This document shows positions 36,311 to 47,352 of a DNA stretch of 64,000 bases, one piece after another; positions within the stretch are counted from its first letter, which is position 1; the number at the start of each line of letters is the position of its first letter. Source of the stretch: Cavia porcellus (taxonomy: Eukaryota > Chordata > Mammalia > Rodentia > Caviidae); assembly GCF_034190915.1 (NCBI RefSeq), contig NW_026947485.1:129701337-129765336 (forward strand), in the 5' to 3' direction. The position numbers were made by a program, and so were the translations under genes. Under the pieces are notes generated by a model that worked only from the letters and a program-made list of their open reading frames with translations, ran no database searches and was not told where the DNA came from.

Positions 36311-38259
36311 TATACTTGTAGTTCTTTGTATTAACAATATGTAATTATGTAATCTATAAATTATAAGATAAAATCTTACAAGTTGTACTTCATGATCAAA
36401 TACATTTGAATTTAATACAAATCATTCAAATAAATATCAGAGAAAATCCAGAGTAGGAGAAGAGTAAACAAAAGGAATTTAGGGGAGATGTGCATGCCTA
36501 CATACATGGTGGGGTGAATGTGCACCCATTCTGTTTCAGGGGAATAGGAAGGAAACTCAGACTGGGCACTTTAAGCTTCATAGGCTCCACCCCCAGGTTA
36601 GGACAGTCGCCTCTACAACATAGTTAGCATAGGTCTTCACCAATCTAGGGGGAGAAAAGTCTTCCATAAGCTCTTTTTTAATGGGAAGTATTTCATTTTC
36701 TGTGGAAATGACTGTCATTTTTCCAGTGTGCCGAAATGACTGAGAAAGAAAAGAATTTGTTTTGTTGCTATTGTGAGAGATGAGTAAATACATTGCATTT
36801 CACAGCCTATTAAATTTTGGTTTCTTAATTTTTATTTTATTTTTTTACACATAAGTATATGAGAGTAAAATATATATATATATATGTTTTCCCCCATTGT
36901 ACCAGTGATAGGGAAAAAAAACTCATATCATGTAAAATGTGTTGCCTTGATTGCAGTCTACATTTAGCCAATAATATAAAAACAATTTTCCTGTGAAAAG
37001 ATTTGTTTAATGTTTCTTTATAAATAAATTGTGCTAAACCTCATAGTCATATGAGCCATGAAGGTGAATAAGAGGGAAAAAGATTTGGGGAAAAATATTT
37101 AAATATAAAAGAAAAAATGATCTTCTTTGGGGATATTTCTTGAGGATATCAACTCCTAACGTGCCTATCAGTAGCTATAGTTTAAAGATCTCATAAAAGG
37201 AAAATTTCTGTTTAAATATCCTTAATATCCTACACTGGTACACTTTTCAAGAACACTGCACAAAAGTGCAGTGTTAACTTACCTCTTTGTAGGATACGCT
37301 TTATAGATTAATTGTGTATTTTTCAAGCCACATCCTGATCTGTAGAACTTACTAAACTATAACTCTTTTTTAAAATGAGAATTCAAATTGAAAGAAAAAC
37401 AAGGTTAACGATATGATTGTGGGCCTAAGCTATCTTATTCTCTGTAATCTTTTGTATATTTATCAATGCTTTGAAAGCTTAAAATGCATCCATTTTCCCA
37501 GTTTGCAGTATCTTCAGTGGAGGAAGGATAACTGTCAGGACGAGAAGGGTAGACTTGGAGATGGTGTTGGTTAATCTCTTCTCTTCTGCCCTTCCCACTT
37601 CCTATCCTGCTGACTCTTTAACACAATCAGGCTTTGGTCCCTGTCACTTTCCCTCAGTGGTCAAGGTTGCCATGTTACCTAATCTCATGGAAACTGTGTT
37701 ACATTCATTTCATTTAACCTCTTTTGGCCTCCCACCCCTGTGAAATCATTTACACAGAAGCATTCTGTGTAGCATTTATACAGAAAACTGGGCCTGAAAT
37801 GGAGCCTTCTTGGGCTTGGGCAGGTGCTGAATGGAGCCTAAGAACAAGGAAGATTTCTCTGCCTCATGGTGGGAACGTGACTGGGCCCCGTTGGCCGCAC
37901 TCTGCAGTGATAAAAGAGATGCAACAAACTCTCACAGAAAAATCGAGGCCAGTATTTTTCCCAGACTCTGCTTTTTCACAGTTCCCTCAGAAATGCCAGA
38001 TACAGTGCCTGTCATCATCATGAAAAAAATCATTACTGTTGGGAAACATATATTGTTGGCCTCGAAATCTCACTTACACCTAGATATGGACATAACACCA
38101 ATTTTAGAGACACAGCTGCCCTTGATGGTGCCTTATAGCTTATCTTGACATGGTAATCAATAGGACAGATTACACTTACTCTTATTTAGTTTCATATCCA
38201 TTAGTATAATAAATTGTTGCATATTCTAATATACTAATCTGTCAATCTAGTTTTAGTAT

Positions 38260-38780
38260 ATTATTATATTTTAAAAATTTTTTATAGTAAAATCCAACAA
38301 AACAAAACAGAATAAAGCCAATCAAAACAAAGCAGCAAAATTGGTACAGAACCTCAAAGCAGGATACTAGGAAAACCGCAATAGCTACTGTAGTGTATCT
38401 TGTTATCTTGACAGAAATTGTCCATTCCATCAGGTTGTGTAAAATCAAACTAAAAACAAAATAAAACCAATCAAAGCATAATATTGAATAAGGCAAAACA
38501 ATTAGAACAAAGCAAAACAGCAAGAACAATATTGGGTTTCAAAGACAAGGTGGAAGGGAATCCCCCATATTTGCTATATTGCATATTTATCCTCCCAAGA
38601 GATGCTCAGACCGCTGACTCCAGGCCTGCATAATCAACCAAAAAATACAGGCTTTCAGTTGCTTTATGTATCTTAGCTGCTACCAACTCAGCCTGTCCTC
38701 CGAACCCGCGACTTGCTTTATGGCGGGAGGGGGATTGATTCTCAGCCCACGCACTGTTATGCACATGGGAAGTGCTATCT
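38260..38780 (-). repeat. Dispersed repeat related to the HAL1-like 3' region
   Basis: An A-rich stretch (AAACAAAACAGAATAAAGCC) and a CCCCCATATTTGCTATATTG motif are shared with 60,000-60,420. In reverse complement both resemble 9,600-9,720 of the HAL1-like element. It ends in a GC-rich piece (GGCGGGAGGGGGATTG). Confidence 0.55.
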
Positions 38781-40216
38781 AACTTTTCTCTTCCTAGAAC
38801 CCATGCTGCTTACATGGTTTACCAGAAAGGCTGGCTATTTGGTGTCTTAAAAAATAAATATTTATAATTACTATAGTGATTCCACACTTCCTAAGAGTAG
38901 CCAATTGAAGAGAATATGGATGATTTAGAAAAAAATACATATTAGCCCTTTATTGTTGCATAAAAATAATTTTATTAAAATCTTTTTTCAGATTTCATAG
39001 TGTATATATTGGGTTATGATATTAAAATAGTTAGATAGGATACTGGTATCATACATCCTAATTTACAGGTGAAAATACAACATGTTCAAAGGATAAATAT
39101 CACTGATAAATGTCACTGATGATAATGGTTTATTCTTTCTTATTATGTGTAGCTGAAATCTATGGAGGTTTATTAGCCCTGTATTTTTCCTCCTATTGTC
39201 AACCACATAAAATTAAAACCCCAAAACTTTTTTTGCACATCATTAATTGTCTTGAACAATAGTGGTTATTTGTACAGAGTAACTCTTCTTTGCGAGGAAA
39301 AGTGCTTGTTTTTAGCTTTCACATTCACTTTTCTGAATTGATAAAGAAGAAATTCAATCATCTGCCCTCAGATTATTCTGTGGTTGCATGACATTAGCCT
39401 GGTAAAGACCCGTGTATCCAAACAGGAAGTCCAGTAGAAGTGAGAGGGAGCCAAAGGTCACACTGTTGACCTTGCCTCATTTCAGCTTTTATGGCAGTTG
39501 CACTCCAGGAGGACTTTGATTCTCCATTCTTTCTGGAGTACTTAACTGTAGCGAATCTCCGGATACCCTTGCAGAAATACATTTTGGAACTGTCTGAATT
39601 CACCTTAACGGTCAACTCTTTATCTCACTAAACTTCTAGAACTATATGTATAGGTGCATGTATATTTTTAAAATAATTAATAGGCAGTTTGTGCATTCCT
39701 TTTCAATTTTTTTTTGCAAGAACAGTTTATTTGAGATACAGCTAGATGAAGGTAACTGTTGTTTATTGCTATTTTGGTAAAATAAGAGCTGTAGATTCAG
39801 CTATTACTTTGTCTGTGTCTGTCTGTCTGTGTGTCTTGCCAGTCTCTTTTATACTTGTCAGAAAGAAGTCTTACCAGAAAAAAAAAAAAAAAAAAACCTA
39901 AAAGTCCAAGAAACTATCTATCCATATCCTGGCAATTTTTAAATCTAGACTGCAACTTTCACTTTAGAGAAGGATTAGATAAAATATTTTGTTATTGATG
40001 ATTCATGAAAATGATAATTGATTGTTCCTAGACCAAAAAAGGTAGCTTTTCATGAGACATAAAGAAGTCACTTAATATTCAGAACCTTTGCTCGAATTGT
40101 TTTGTTCTTGAAAGATTTTATCAGTGTTTCAAGCCTTTGTTTTTATAGAGTGTATAAGTATATAATGTTTGAAACTATACTACTTAACTGCCTAAACCAT
40201 TTTTATGTACATGTAG

Positions 40217-40360
40217 AAAGAAATTCAGAATGATGAAGATCCCCAGATCAGTTCTATTGGAAGTAAACCAAGCAATCAAGAAAAAAACAATGATTTCAGA
40301 AAAGATATGGGATATTTTGAAATAAAAAGTGCCTTAAGAGAGACTGTATGTAGGACCCAG
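40217..40360 (+). CDS. SLF1: SLF1 exon 6 (linker repeat unit 1)
   Basis: Acceptor CATGTAG and donor CAG|GTAAAA. It has 48 codons (residues 199-246), phase 0 at both ends, starting KEIQNDEDPQ and ending RETVCRTQ. The sequence is polar and lysine-rich, probably disordered. It is the first of four similar exons, each starting [KR]E and ending in Gln before a GTAAAA donor. Confidence 0.93.
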
Positions 40361-40977
40361 GTAAAATTTCTTAGGCTACAATATCTATCTTTTTCTTCTG
40401 TGTGTGTGCATGCATGTATGTTATATGCATGTACATATACCATTGTTGAGAGCATGTGGCAGATATAATCATGAATCTTGGAATCTGAAGACGGTATTTG
40501 AACTTTGTGATTTTCAGTCCATGACTTGAACATATTAGAGAATTTCTCTATGTTCATAGAGAGTTGGAACTCCTGCTGAAACAATGCATATAGGCAAAAG
40601 ATTTCTAATTGGTAGTATGTTTTCATATGTGGTAATTACTTATAACTTCTCTATTTAATGTAACTGGTATGTCTTCTGAAGCATTTTTCTTCCCTATTAG
40701 CACTATAGATATTTATAATTCATCTCTATTCAAGCGTTTAGCTGCATTTGGGTGTAATTTTTTAAAACAAGTAGATTTTGTTTAACATGCAAAACAAAAC
40801 AAAAAATAGGACTTTGAACTGACTCTTGAGTATAACTTTTTAGACATTCACAGTGAAAACAATGGCATTATTAGTTTTATCCTAGAAGTGCTAGCTAACT
40901 CAATTATCTTGTTTCATATCGTGTTTTATAAAACTATCTGGTTAATTTATTGAATTCTCTCGTTAACTTAGTAATTG

Positions 40978-41320
40978 TGTTAGTCATTTTCCCATCACTG
41001 GGGCAAACACCTTACTTCCCTGGTTAAAGGGGAAGGTTTACTTTGGTTGACATTCCTCAGAGGACTCAGCCCAAGGTTGATTGGCCCTGAGGCAGAAATG
41101 ACCTCATGGAGGGAAGCTGTTCATCCCAACTCAGTCAGGAAGCAGAAGCAGAAGAGTCCAGAACCCTAATGTCCCCTTCCTGCTGCACCCCATTGATCTG
41201 CTTCTTCATAGACCTCACTTCTGTCCGCACCTTGGGCCCTGAGCCCTGGATGCGATTGCCTTGCACAAGCCCTGCTCTGAATGTATGACATTCTAGATCC
41301 CAACTGTAACAGTGATGATC
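40978..41320 (-). mobile_element. Solo LTR, ERVL-MaLR type (probable)
   Basis: GTGTTAGTCATTTTCCCATC, GGGGAAGGTTTACTTTGG and GGCCCTGAGGCAGAAATGAC; same family and orientation as 30,645-30,948. Confidence 0.6.
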
Positions 41321-41612
41321 ACTAGATATACTCAAATGCATGTTGTGTAACTAGAAAGAAATTCTAAATAAATGAATAAATAAATTCAGTGTTCACAGTA
41401 CCTGTCAAAAAATGTTGTTTTTTTTTTTTTTTAAATTTTAGGGCTAAATAGAACTTTTTAAATTGCATAGCTTCTTTATTGCAGACAAGATTAGCCAAAT
41501 CTTTCCAAGTTTAAAATACTTTTGCTTTTGCTTTTTTTTGGGTGCTTCAAAGTGACTTATGAGGCTTTTTGAGTTGATGCCTTTTGAAAAGTGCACTATA
41601 AATCACAGCACA

Positions 41613-41729
41613 GGGGCTGGAGATTTAGCTCAGCAGCATAAGCGCCTGCCTTGCAAGCAGGCAGTCGTGAGTTCGATACCCGGTACTGATAAAAAGGAAA
41701 AAGACAAAAAAAAAAAAAAAAAAAAAAAA
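41613..41729 (+). mobile_element. Young ID SINE upstream of exon 7
   Basis: Intact body (TTAGCTCAGCAGCATAAGCG, GAGTTCGATACCC), the tail spacer GATAAAAAGGAAAAAGAC and a long poly(A). A perfect 13-bp target-site duplication, AAATCACAGCACA, flanks it (41,600-41,612 and 41,727-41,739), so it is recent. Confidence 0.95.
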
Positions 41730-42155
41730 TCACAGCACAAAAGATTTTTACATAGAAAAAGGAACAGAAAATGTTGTAGTTCTTAAATTTAGTTTTGAGG
41801 AAATATGAGAAGAAAGAATAAACAGTTTTATAAAAATATGGAAATTATTAAAATATATCTAGGAAAATGTACACAAATTTTTCTCATTTCTAAAAAAATT
41901 ATTAGCATAATGGACAAACAAAATGGTTTGTAATACTTTTGCTGATTTAAACATGCAGATAAGCTAAGTGTAAACGTACTATAAAACTTAGTGAACTGAA
42001 ACATCTATGCTCTATCTAAGACATAGTTCATAGAAATCTTTTTTTTATATATTGTTATATATATGTTCTACAGAATCTACCTTCCTTAGTTTTTCTGTTG
42101 TTACTTGCATTGGTTGTGTCCTGATTTTAACTAAAGTAATTCTATAAACACACAG

Positions 42156-42302
42156 AAAGAAATGCAGCATCATAATGAAGATGTTATTGTTAGTTCCATT
42201 GTGAATGAGCATCACAAAAGAGAAAAATTCAGGGAAACTAGTGAAGATTTGAAATTTATTAAAATGAGAACCTCTTTAGGAAATCATTCGTATGGAAATC
42301 AG
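42156..42302 (+). CDS. SLF1: SLF1 exon 7 (linker repeat unit 2)
   Basis: Acceptor ACACACAG and donor CAG|GTAAAA. It has 49 codons (residues 247-295), phase 0 to 0, starting KEMQHHNEDV and ending HSYGNQ. Skipping it would keep the frame. Opposed ID SINEs flank it at 41613-41729 and 42436-42552. Confidence 0.92.
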
Positions 42303-43215
42303 GTAAAACTTTGCAAATAAAACATAATTTATTTATACTTTATGATTCCTCTCTGAATTTCCCAAATATGATATCATTCATGGAATTTCTTCTGAAACAT
42401 CTTTACAGGAGTGTTTGTAAAACATTTCTCTACAGGTGTTTTTTTTTTTTTTTTTTTTGTCTTTTTCCTTTTTATCGGTACCAAGGATCGAACTCACAGC
42501 TGCCTGCTTGCAAGGCAGGCACTTATGCTGCTGAGCTAAATCCCCAGCCCCCTCTCTACAGTTTTTAAAAGAATATGAAAATGAATACTTATTACCCACC
42601 AACTAGGTACAGAAGTATATTACCAACTTTTTAAGCCCCTGCTGTGTCATTTCTCCTCCTTTCTTTTGCTTAGAAGTATCCTATATTTCAAAATTGGCTC
42701 TTCACTGTAGTTTTAAGAGTTGGGAGAATCCCAAATAACACATTTGTTTAGTTTTACCCATTAATGAGCATTTTAGTTATGCTCTGTATAGACATGCTGG
42801 TAGATACTTGTTTCACTATTAGAATACGTCACAGAAGTATTCTTTATTTTACTATTGATAAACATTTAGGTTTGTTTTTGTTGGGTGAGATGGTTAATTG
42901 ATTGGTTGATTTTCAGATTATGAACACTTCTGTGAAAGCGTGTGAACATTATCTTGTGTGAATCTCTGTTTAGAACTTTCTTTAGTATAGTGTCCATTCC
43001 TGGGGATAGGACTGCTGAGTCCTAGGAACTGCATGCCTAATGCTATGAAGTGATTCCCCACTGTTTTCCCAGATGATTTCTGAATACATACTTCAATAAC
43101 AATAGATGAGATGTTTCTGTTATGTAGAGCTATATTGTAATGTGGTTCTTCTTGAGTTTATTTGGATTTTGTAACATATAATTCATATTGATATTTAATT
43201 GTGGTCTAAATATAG
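42303..43215 (+). other. SLF1: SLF1 intron 7
   Basis: Besides the ID SINE, 42,770-43,140 resembles an old antisense L1 ORF2/3' UTR piece (CCTGGGGATAGGACTGCTGA). Confidence 0.85.
42436..42552 (-). mobile_element. Young ID SINE downstream of exon 7
   Basis: Reverse-oriented ID with the same tail spacer (GTCTTTTTCCTTTTTATC) and long poly(T). A 9-bp duplication TCTCTACAG lies at 42,427-42,435 and 42,553-42,561. Confidence 0.95.
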
Positions 43216-43359
43216 AGGGAAACTAAGAACAACTACGAAGATATTCAAAGGAGTTATGCTGTGAGGAAAAAACGCAAAAAAGAAATGGATTGCAGGAAAG
43301 ACATCAAACGTGATAAAATTAAAAGTACCTTAAGGAAGCGTGTGTATTACACAGATCAG
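43216..43359 (+). CDS. SLF1: SLF1 exon 8 (linker repeat unit 3)
   Basis: Acceptor AAATATAG and donor CAG|GTAAAA. It has 48 codons (residues 296-343), phase 0 to 0, starting RETKNNYEDIQRSYAVRKKR and ending STLRKRVYYTDQ. It is very basic (a KKRKK run). The acceptor has a poor pyrimidine tract, so it may be weakly or alternatively spliced; an AG two bases downstream would break the frame. Confidence 0.92.
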
Positions 43360-44039
43360 GTAAAACTTTGTAAACTGATGTAAAATTTTAAGTTTTTTTA
43401 CTCAATATGATTTCATAATGGTTTGCTTTATTAAATATTACCTGTATGCCTTACGAAAAAAACTACTTTAGTTGATCTAGTGTATTAGGTCCATGGTGAA
43501 AGTATTTTTACTTAAATACTCTAAGAAGTTTGATGAAAACCACCTTAAAAATGTATACGTGTAGTTCTGGTAATACATTCTAATGTGCCTTTTGTTATTT
43601 GTCTTGCTCTTCCCTAGACTGGTACAGTCTAAAATAAGAGCTAAAATCTTAAAATCTTAAAATAAGATGACTTGTCTTTTAAATAGATTTTCCTTGGATA
43701 AATTATCTAGAGTATAACTGTATTTTACATTCCAATTTATAGCATATTTATATAGGTTGGACATTCCTAATCCAAAAATCCAACCTCTGAGATGCTCTTA
43801 AGACCTAATTCTCTGTAGCAATGGTGGCAAACCTTTGAGAGCTTTCAGTGATAACAGATATCCTACCATGGCACATGTACTGTAGCTTCACCGCTGCTGT
43901 GTAAAGTATGGCATGATGCCACAGTGGAAAATTCCACACTTGACCTTGTATGAGAGGGTTCGATCAAAACACATGCCATGTGTTTCAAAATATTGTATGA
44001 AATTTTAAAATATAGTAAAAATATTGTATAAAACTATCT

Positions 44040-44077
44040 ACATATATATACTTCATATATATATATAATATATATAT

Positions 44078-44108
<31 letters not shown>

Positions 44109-44110
44109 AA
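44040..44110. repeat. AT-rich array, (ATATATAAT)n
   Basis: Repeated ATATATATAAT units, self-complementary, directly upstream of the dead exon. Confidence 0.9.
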
Positions 44111-44203
44111 ACATAAGTAAATTTTTTATTAGATTTAGATTGTATCCCCAAAATAACTCATTGTGTCTGTATAGGATATTTCAAAATCTGAAACAAATAA
44201 AAT

Positions 44204-44348
44204 ACCTAGGTATTCTAAGTCTACATATAGGCAAATGCATTTTATGTGAACATTACAACAAAGAAAACCAGAGAGGTTTCAGGAAAGACTTAGAACTGGT
44301 TACAATGAGAAGTACAGTACTTAAAGAATTCACATGTGTCAGGATCAG
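44204..44348 (+). pseudogene. Dead copy of the SLF1 linker exon in intron 8
   Basis: About 145 bp between exons 8 and 9 resemble exons 6-8. One frame reads NKENQRGFRKDLELV and then MRST, like exon 6 (NQEKNNDFRKDMGYF) and exon 7 (KMRTS). The 3' edge GATCAG|ATAAAACTTT matches the exon 8 edge GATCAG|GTAAAACTTT except that the donor GT is AT. The end is also out of phase with exon 9. I infer a tandem exon duplication that has decayed; the 5' border is uncertain. Confidence 0.7.
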
Positions 44349-44534
44349 ATAAAACTTTCCAAAATTGAGATATTTGCTTTTAAATTTAATCCTTAGTTAT
44401 ATAGTCTTGATATATAATTGTGAAAACCGTTGCTGAGTTAACATATGAATGTATTCTCATGCTGCCTTATGTAATATCATTTGTGTTGATACTGTGTTTA
44501 GTGCATTGTCTAAAGTGCTTTTGCCTGTATGCAG

Positions 44535-44657
44535 AAAGAAACAAACCATTCTGTTTTCACTGATTATGCCAAAGAATCAAAACCCAAGGATATCAAGACA
44601 GATATGGATGTCACTGAAATAAAAAATATCTTGAGGAAGCACATATATAGAGCTCAG
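44535..44657 (+). CDS. SLF1: SLF1 exon 9 (linker repeat unit 4)
   Basis: Acceptor TATGCAG and donor CAG|GTAAAA. It has 41 codons (residues 344-384), phase 0 to 0, starting KETNHSVFTDYAKESK and ending NILRKHIYRAQ. It is shorter than the other units but has the same borders and the I/L-R-K-x-x-Y-x-x-Q ending. Confidence 0.94.
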
Positions 44658-45210
44658 GTAAAATGCGGCATGCTAAAAGTTTCAATATTGTATCTTTTTC
44701 TAGTAATTGAAATATAATTTTATATATGTAGACATAGATACATGATATATATCTATAAATATCTATATATATAGATTCATTAGTATGCTAAATGTTTCAG
44801 AATAATTTCCTTCAGTAATCTATTACAATTTGAACAGTAATATATTTTGGACATTTAGTAAATATGTTGAATTCTCTGCCATGCTTCATCATTGAATGAT
44901 GTCAATTATTGTGTATAGATACGACCATAACTTTACTGTATGCTTGGTAGACTGATAGCTTTATATATTGGTCCAGTTAGTTATGTTATGATTTTAGATC
45001 ATTTACAAGTTTAAGCAATATTATGGTTTAGTTGGTTATCCAGCTGTTTCTTACTATTAAAGTGGGAACACTTCTCTTTCCAGTTTTGAACACTGAAGAA
45101 AATTCAAAGATTTGTCATTGTTTTAATTTTTGATTGGTCTGTTAGTAGCAAGTTTGAGCACATTTGATACCTTCACCTGCCTGCCCCTTTTTTTTCTCTT
45201 TGTGTTTTGG

Positions 45211-45360
45211 GTTTTTTTAGACAAGAGTCTTAGTGTGTGGTTCAGCCTGGCCTTGAACTCACTATGGAGCCCAGGCTGACATCAGACTTACAGGGATCCT
45301 CCTACCTCAGTCTCCTGAGTGCCAGGATTGATTACAGGCCGATGCCACCATACCCGGATC
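45211..45360 (-). mobile_element. B1-like SINE
   Basis: Reverse form with GGCCTTGAACTCACTATGGA, CCTCAGTCTCCTGAGTGCC and CCACCATACCCGG. Confidence 0.9.
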
Positions 45361-45707
45361 ATTTGCTATTTGTATATTTCTTCCTCTGCCAGTTTCTATT
45401 CATATTTTCCCATTTTTCCATTGCATTGTTTATTTTATGTGTTTCTAGAATTTTTTAGAACCAAGATATTATCTCTGTATTATAATTCTTAAAGCTTTTT
45501 TCCTTTGTAATCTTTTTTTAAAATGTAGTTATGGGAATTTTAAAGCACTGGAGGAAGATTTTATATGTGATTTACAGAAAGCCTGACTGACTGCTTTTTT
45601 CATATGAACCTTTATATTAAAAAAATTCTTTCACCTCTACTTTTACTTTTTAAAACACTTAAGATAATAGACCTCTTAAGAGTGAAGACCTTAAAAAAAA
45701 AACAAGT

Positions 45708-45765
45708 AGGGCTGGGCTTTAGCTCTGTGGCATTAGTCCCTGCTTGGCGCACCAAAAAAAAAAAA
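45708..45765 (+). mobile_element. ID SINE lacking its B-box
   Basis: GGGCTGGGCTTTAGCTCTGT is followed by CTGCTTGGCGCACC and poly(A); the B-box segment is deleted. Near-identical 15-bp flanks (AAGAGTGAAGACCTT / AAGAGTGAGGACCTT) look like the target-site duplication. Confidence 0.85.
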
Positions 45766-45784
45766 GAGTGAGGACCTTGTAAGG

Positions 45785-45945
45785 TATTTTGGGGGCAGAG
45801 GGGAGACAAGTCTCACTCTGTAAGAGTCCAGATTGGCCTGAACTCACTTTATAGCTTAGGCTGGCCTTGAATTTGTGGTGATCCTCCTGCCTCAGTCTCC
45901 CAAATATTAGGATTATAGGTATGTGCCATCATACCTAGTTTAGGT
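45785..45945 (-). mobile_element. B1-like SINE
   Basis: Reverse form with both internal duplicated parts (GATTGGCCTGAACTCAC and GGCTGGCCTTGAATTTG) and GCCATCATACCTAG. Confidence 0.9.
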
Positions 45946-46167
45946 CATTTTTAATCTAGTGGGAGAAAGTAGAGAAACATTTGTACTCCCGAGAGTGCTA
46001 TTATGACAGTTGCTAACTTGAGCAAATGTGTGTATCAATGAATTACAGATATCAGTATGTTCCTGAACCGGTATTGAATATTTGACCAGTATTTTCTCCT
46101 TTGTAATCTGAAATGCGTTTTTCAACCTAAAATGTGAAATTCTAATTGTATGGTTGCTGTTTCTTAG

Positions 46168-46221
46168 GCTGTCAGATACAACTGCATTAGAATAGAGAAA
46201 CAACCAGTGTACAACGTTGAG
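46168..46221 (+). CDS. SLF1: SLF1 exon 10 (18-codon microexon-like)
   Basis: Acceptor GTTTCTTAG and donor GAG|GTAAGG. It codes residues 385-402, AVRYNCIRIEKQPVYNVE, phase 0 to 0. Very short but fully matching the family sequence between the linker and the middle domain. Confidence 0.94.
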
Positions 46222-47193
46222 GTAAGGGCTTCAAGCAAAGTGATGGGAGCGGGGAGTTTTGTCTTTTGTTACTTTTATTTTTAAGGCACTGTTTTACCTA
46301 CAAAGCAAAGCTGCCATCAGATTTCAAATGTAGTTTTTCTAATCTGAAATGAAGAAGAAAAACACTGTTTTGTCAAAGCTCAAAAACATTTTTCTCATAC
46401 AGTTGTAAAAAGTTATCTTTAGGATTGAAAGCTGACCTTGTACTTATGACTGATGAAATATGTATTGTATGGTGGTGGTGAGAGAGAGGGAGAGAGAGAG
46501 AGGAAGAAAGAGAAGAGAGAGCACGCGCACGAGGGTCCCTATATTGGTCAGGCTGTCCACAAACTCATGGCTCAAGCGATCCTCCTTCCTCCGCCTCCTC
46601 TGTACCTGCAGTACAGCGCGCTTCACCACATCCAGCTTCAGATTAAATCTGTAACATATTTCCAGAGTACATTATTTTCTTTGCATCTGTATTCATTCCT
46701 TAAAATTGGTTCCATGTAGTCTGCCTCAGTATTTTTCACTCTCAACTTACTTGAAGTAGTTCCTTGTAAGATATTTGACCAAACAAGGACTGTATCTTGC
46801 AAAACAATTAGAGTTCTCTTGATGCATATCCTTAAAATGACCTTCTGATTCTCTAAAAGCAATCATTTCTGCAAAGACTCTGCTTGATATCTTAGTATCT
46901 AAGTTTGCACTTGAAGGAAATGTAGCTATAACTGTGAAGTTTCATTGATCAGCCAAACATTGGGTATTCCTTTTAAAGATTCTCTTTTATGGGTAGTATA
47001 TCCCCTTACTTTTTAAAGCAACAGAAAATAAATGCAACAATTTACATTTTTGCCTTGCCTTCTAGTTGTGCAACACAGCCATATACATCTTCCTCTTTGA
47101 ACCACAAAACATTATCAGAGAATAAAGGCCAGAATTGTCTTCAAGATTTGATCCCTAAATTTCACCTTTTGAGTAACAATCTTTTTTCCTTAG
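46222..47193 (+). other. SLF1: SLF1 intron 10
   Basis: Contains a (GA)n stretch at about 46,480-46,521 and a reverse B1/FLAM-like piece at about 46,540-46,640 with several CpGs (GAGCACGCGCACGAGG precedes it). Confidence 0.85.
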
Positions 47194-47352
47194 GTTAAAA
47201 GTGCTGAATTTCCCAGAGGTATATTAAATTTAATTGAAAGCCTTATAGAAGGACAGTTTTTTAAAGAAGCAATGGAAGAACTTTCCTCATTGCAAGCATA
47301 TTATATTCCTCCCGTGTGCCTTCTTCATGCTTTTCTAGACAGCGTTCTACAG
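47194..47352 (+). CDS. SLF1: SLF1 exon 11 (start of middle domain)
   Basis: Acceptor TTTTTTCCTTAG and donor CAG|GTGAGA. It has 53 codons (residues 403-455), phase 0 to 0, including EFPRGILNLIESLIEGQFFK and the motif YYIPPVCLLHAFL. The pattern is alpha-helical with no membrane segment. Confidence 0.96.

Larger units (their letters stand above)
33897..40216 (+). other. SLF1: SLF1 intron 5
   Basis: 6.3 kb. Contains MER2-like, ID, L1 3' UTR and HAL1-3'-related repeats. 37,550-38,150 and 39,390-39,640 are GC-richer unassigned blocks with short frames that I do not recognise. A (TA)n run lies at about 36,870-36,885 and poly(A) at 39,880-39,896. Confidence 0.9.
40361..42155 (+). other. SLF1: SLF1 intron 6
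   Basis: 1.8 kb with an antisense MaLR-type LTR and a young ID SINE; remainder AT-rich and unassigned. Confidence 0.9.
43360..44534 (+). other. SLF1: SLF1 intron 8
   Basis: Holds two old DNA-transposon-like pieces (about 43,755-43,990), a 70-bp AT array at 44,040-44,110 and the dead linker exon. Confidence 0.85.
44658..46167 (+). other. SLF1: SLF1 intron 9
   Basis: 1.5 kb with an AT dinucleotide stretch (44,715-44,780), two B1-like copies and one truncated ID. Confidence 0.9.

Noticed and set aside
41613..41729. tRNA gene suggested by A- and B-box
   Set aside because: It has a poly(A) tail, target-site duplication and many sibling copies: an ID SINE, not a tRNA gene.
44349..44356. AT-AC (U12) type donor for the extra exon in intron 8
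   Set aside because: The sequence ATAAAACT lacks the ATATCCTT consensus, and the exon would be out of phase.
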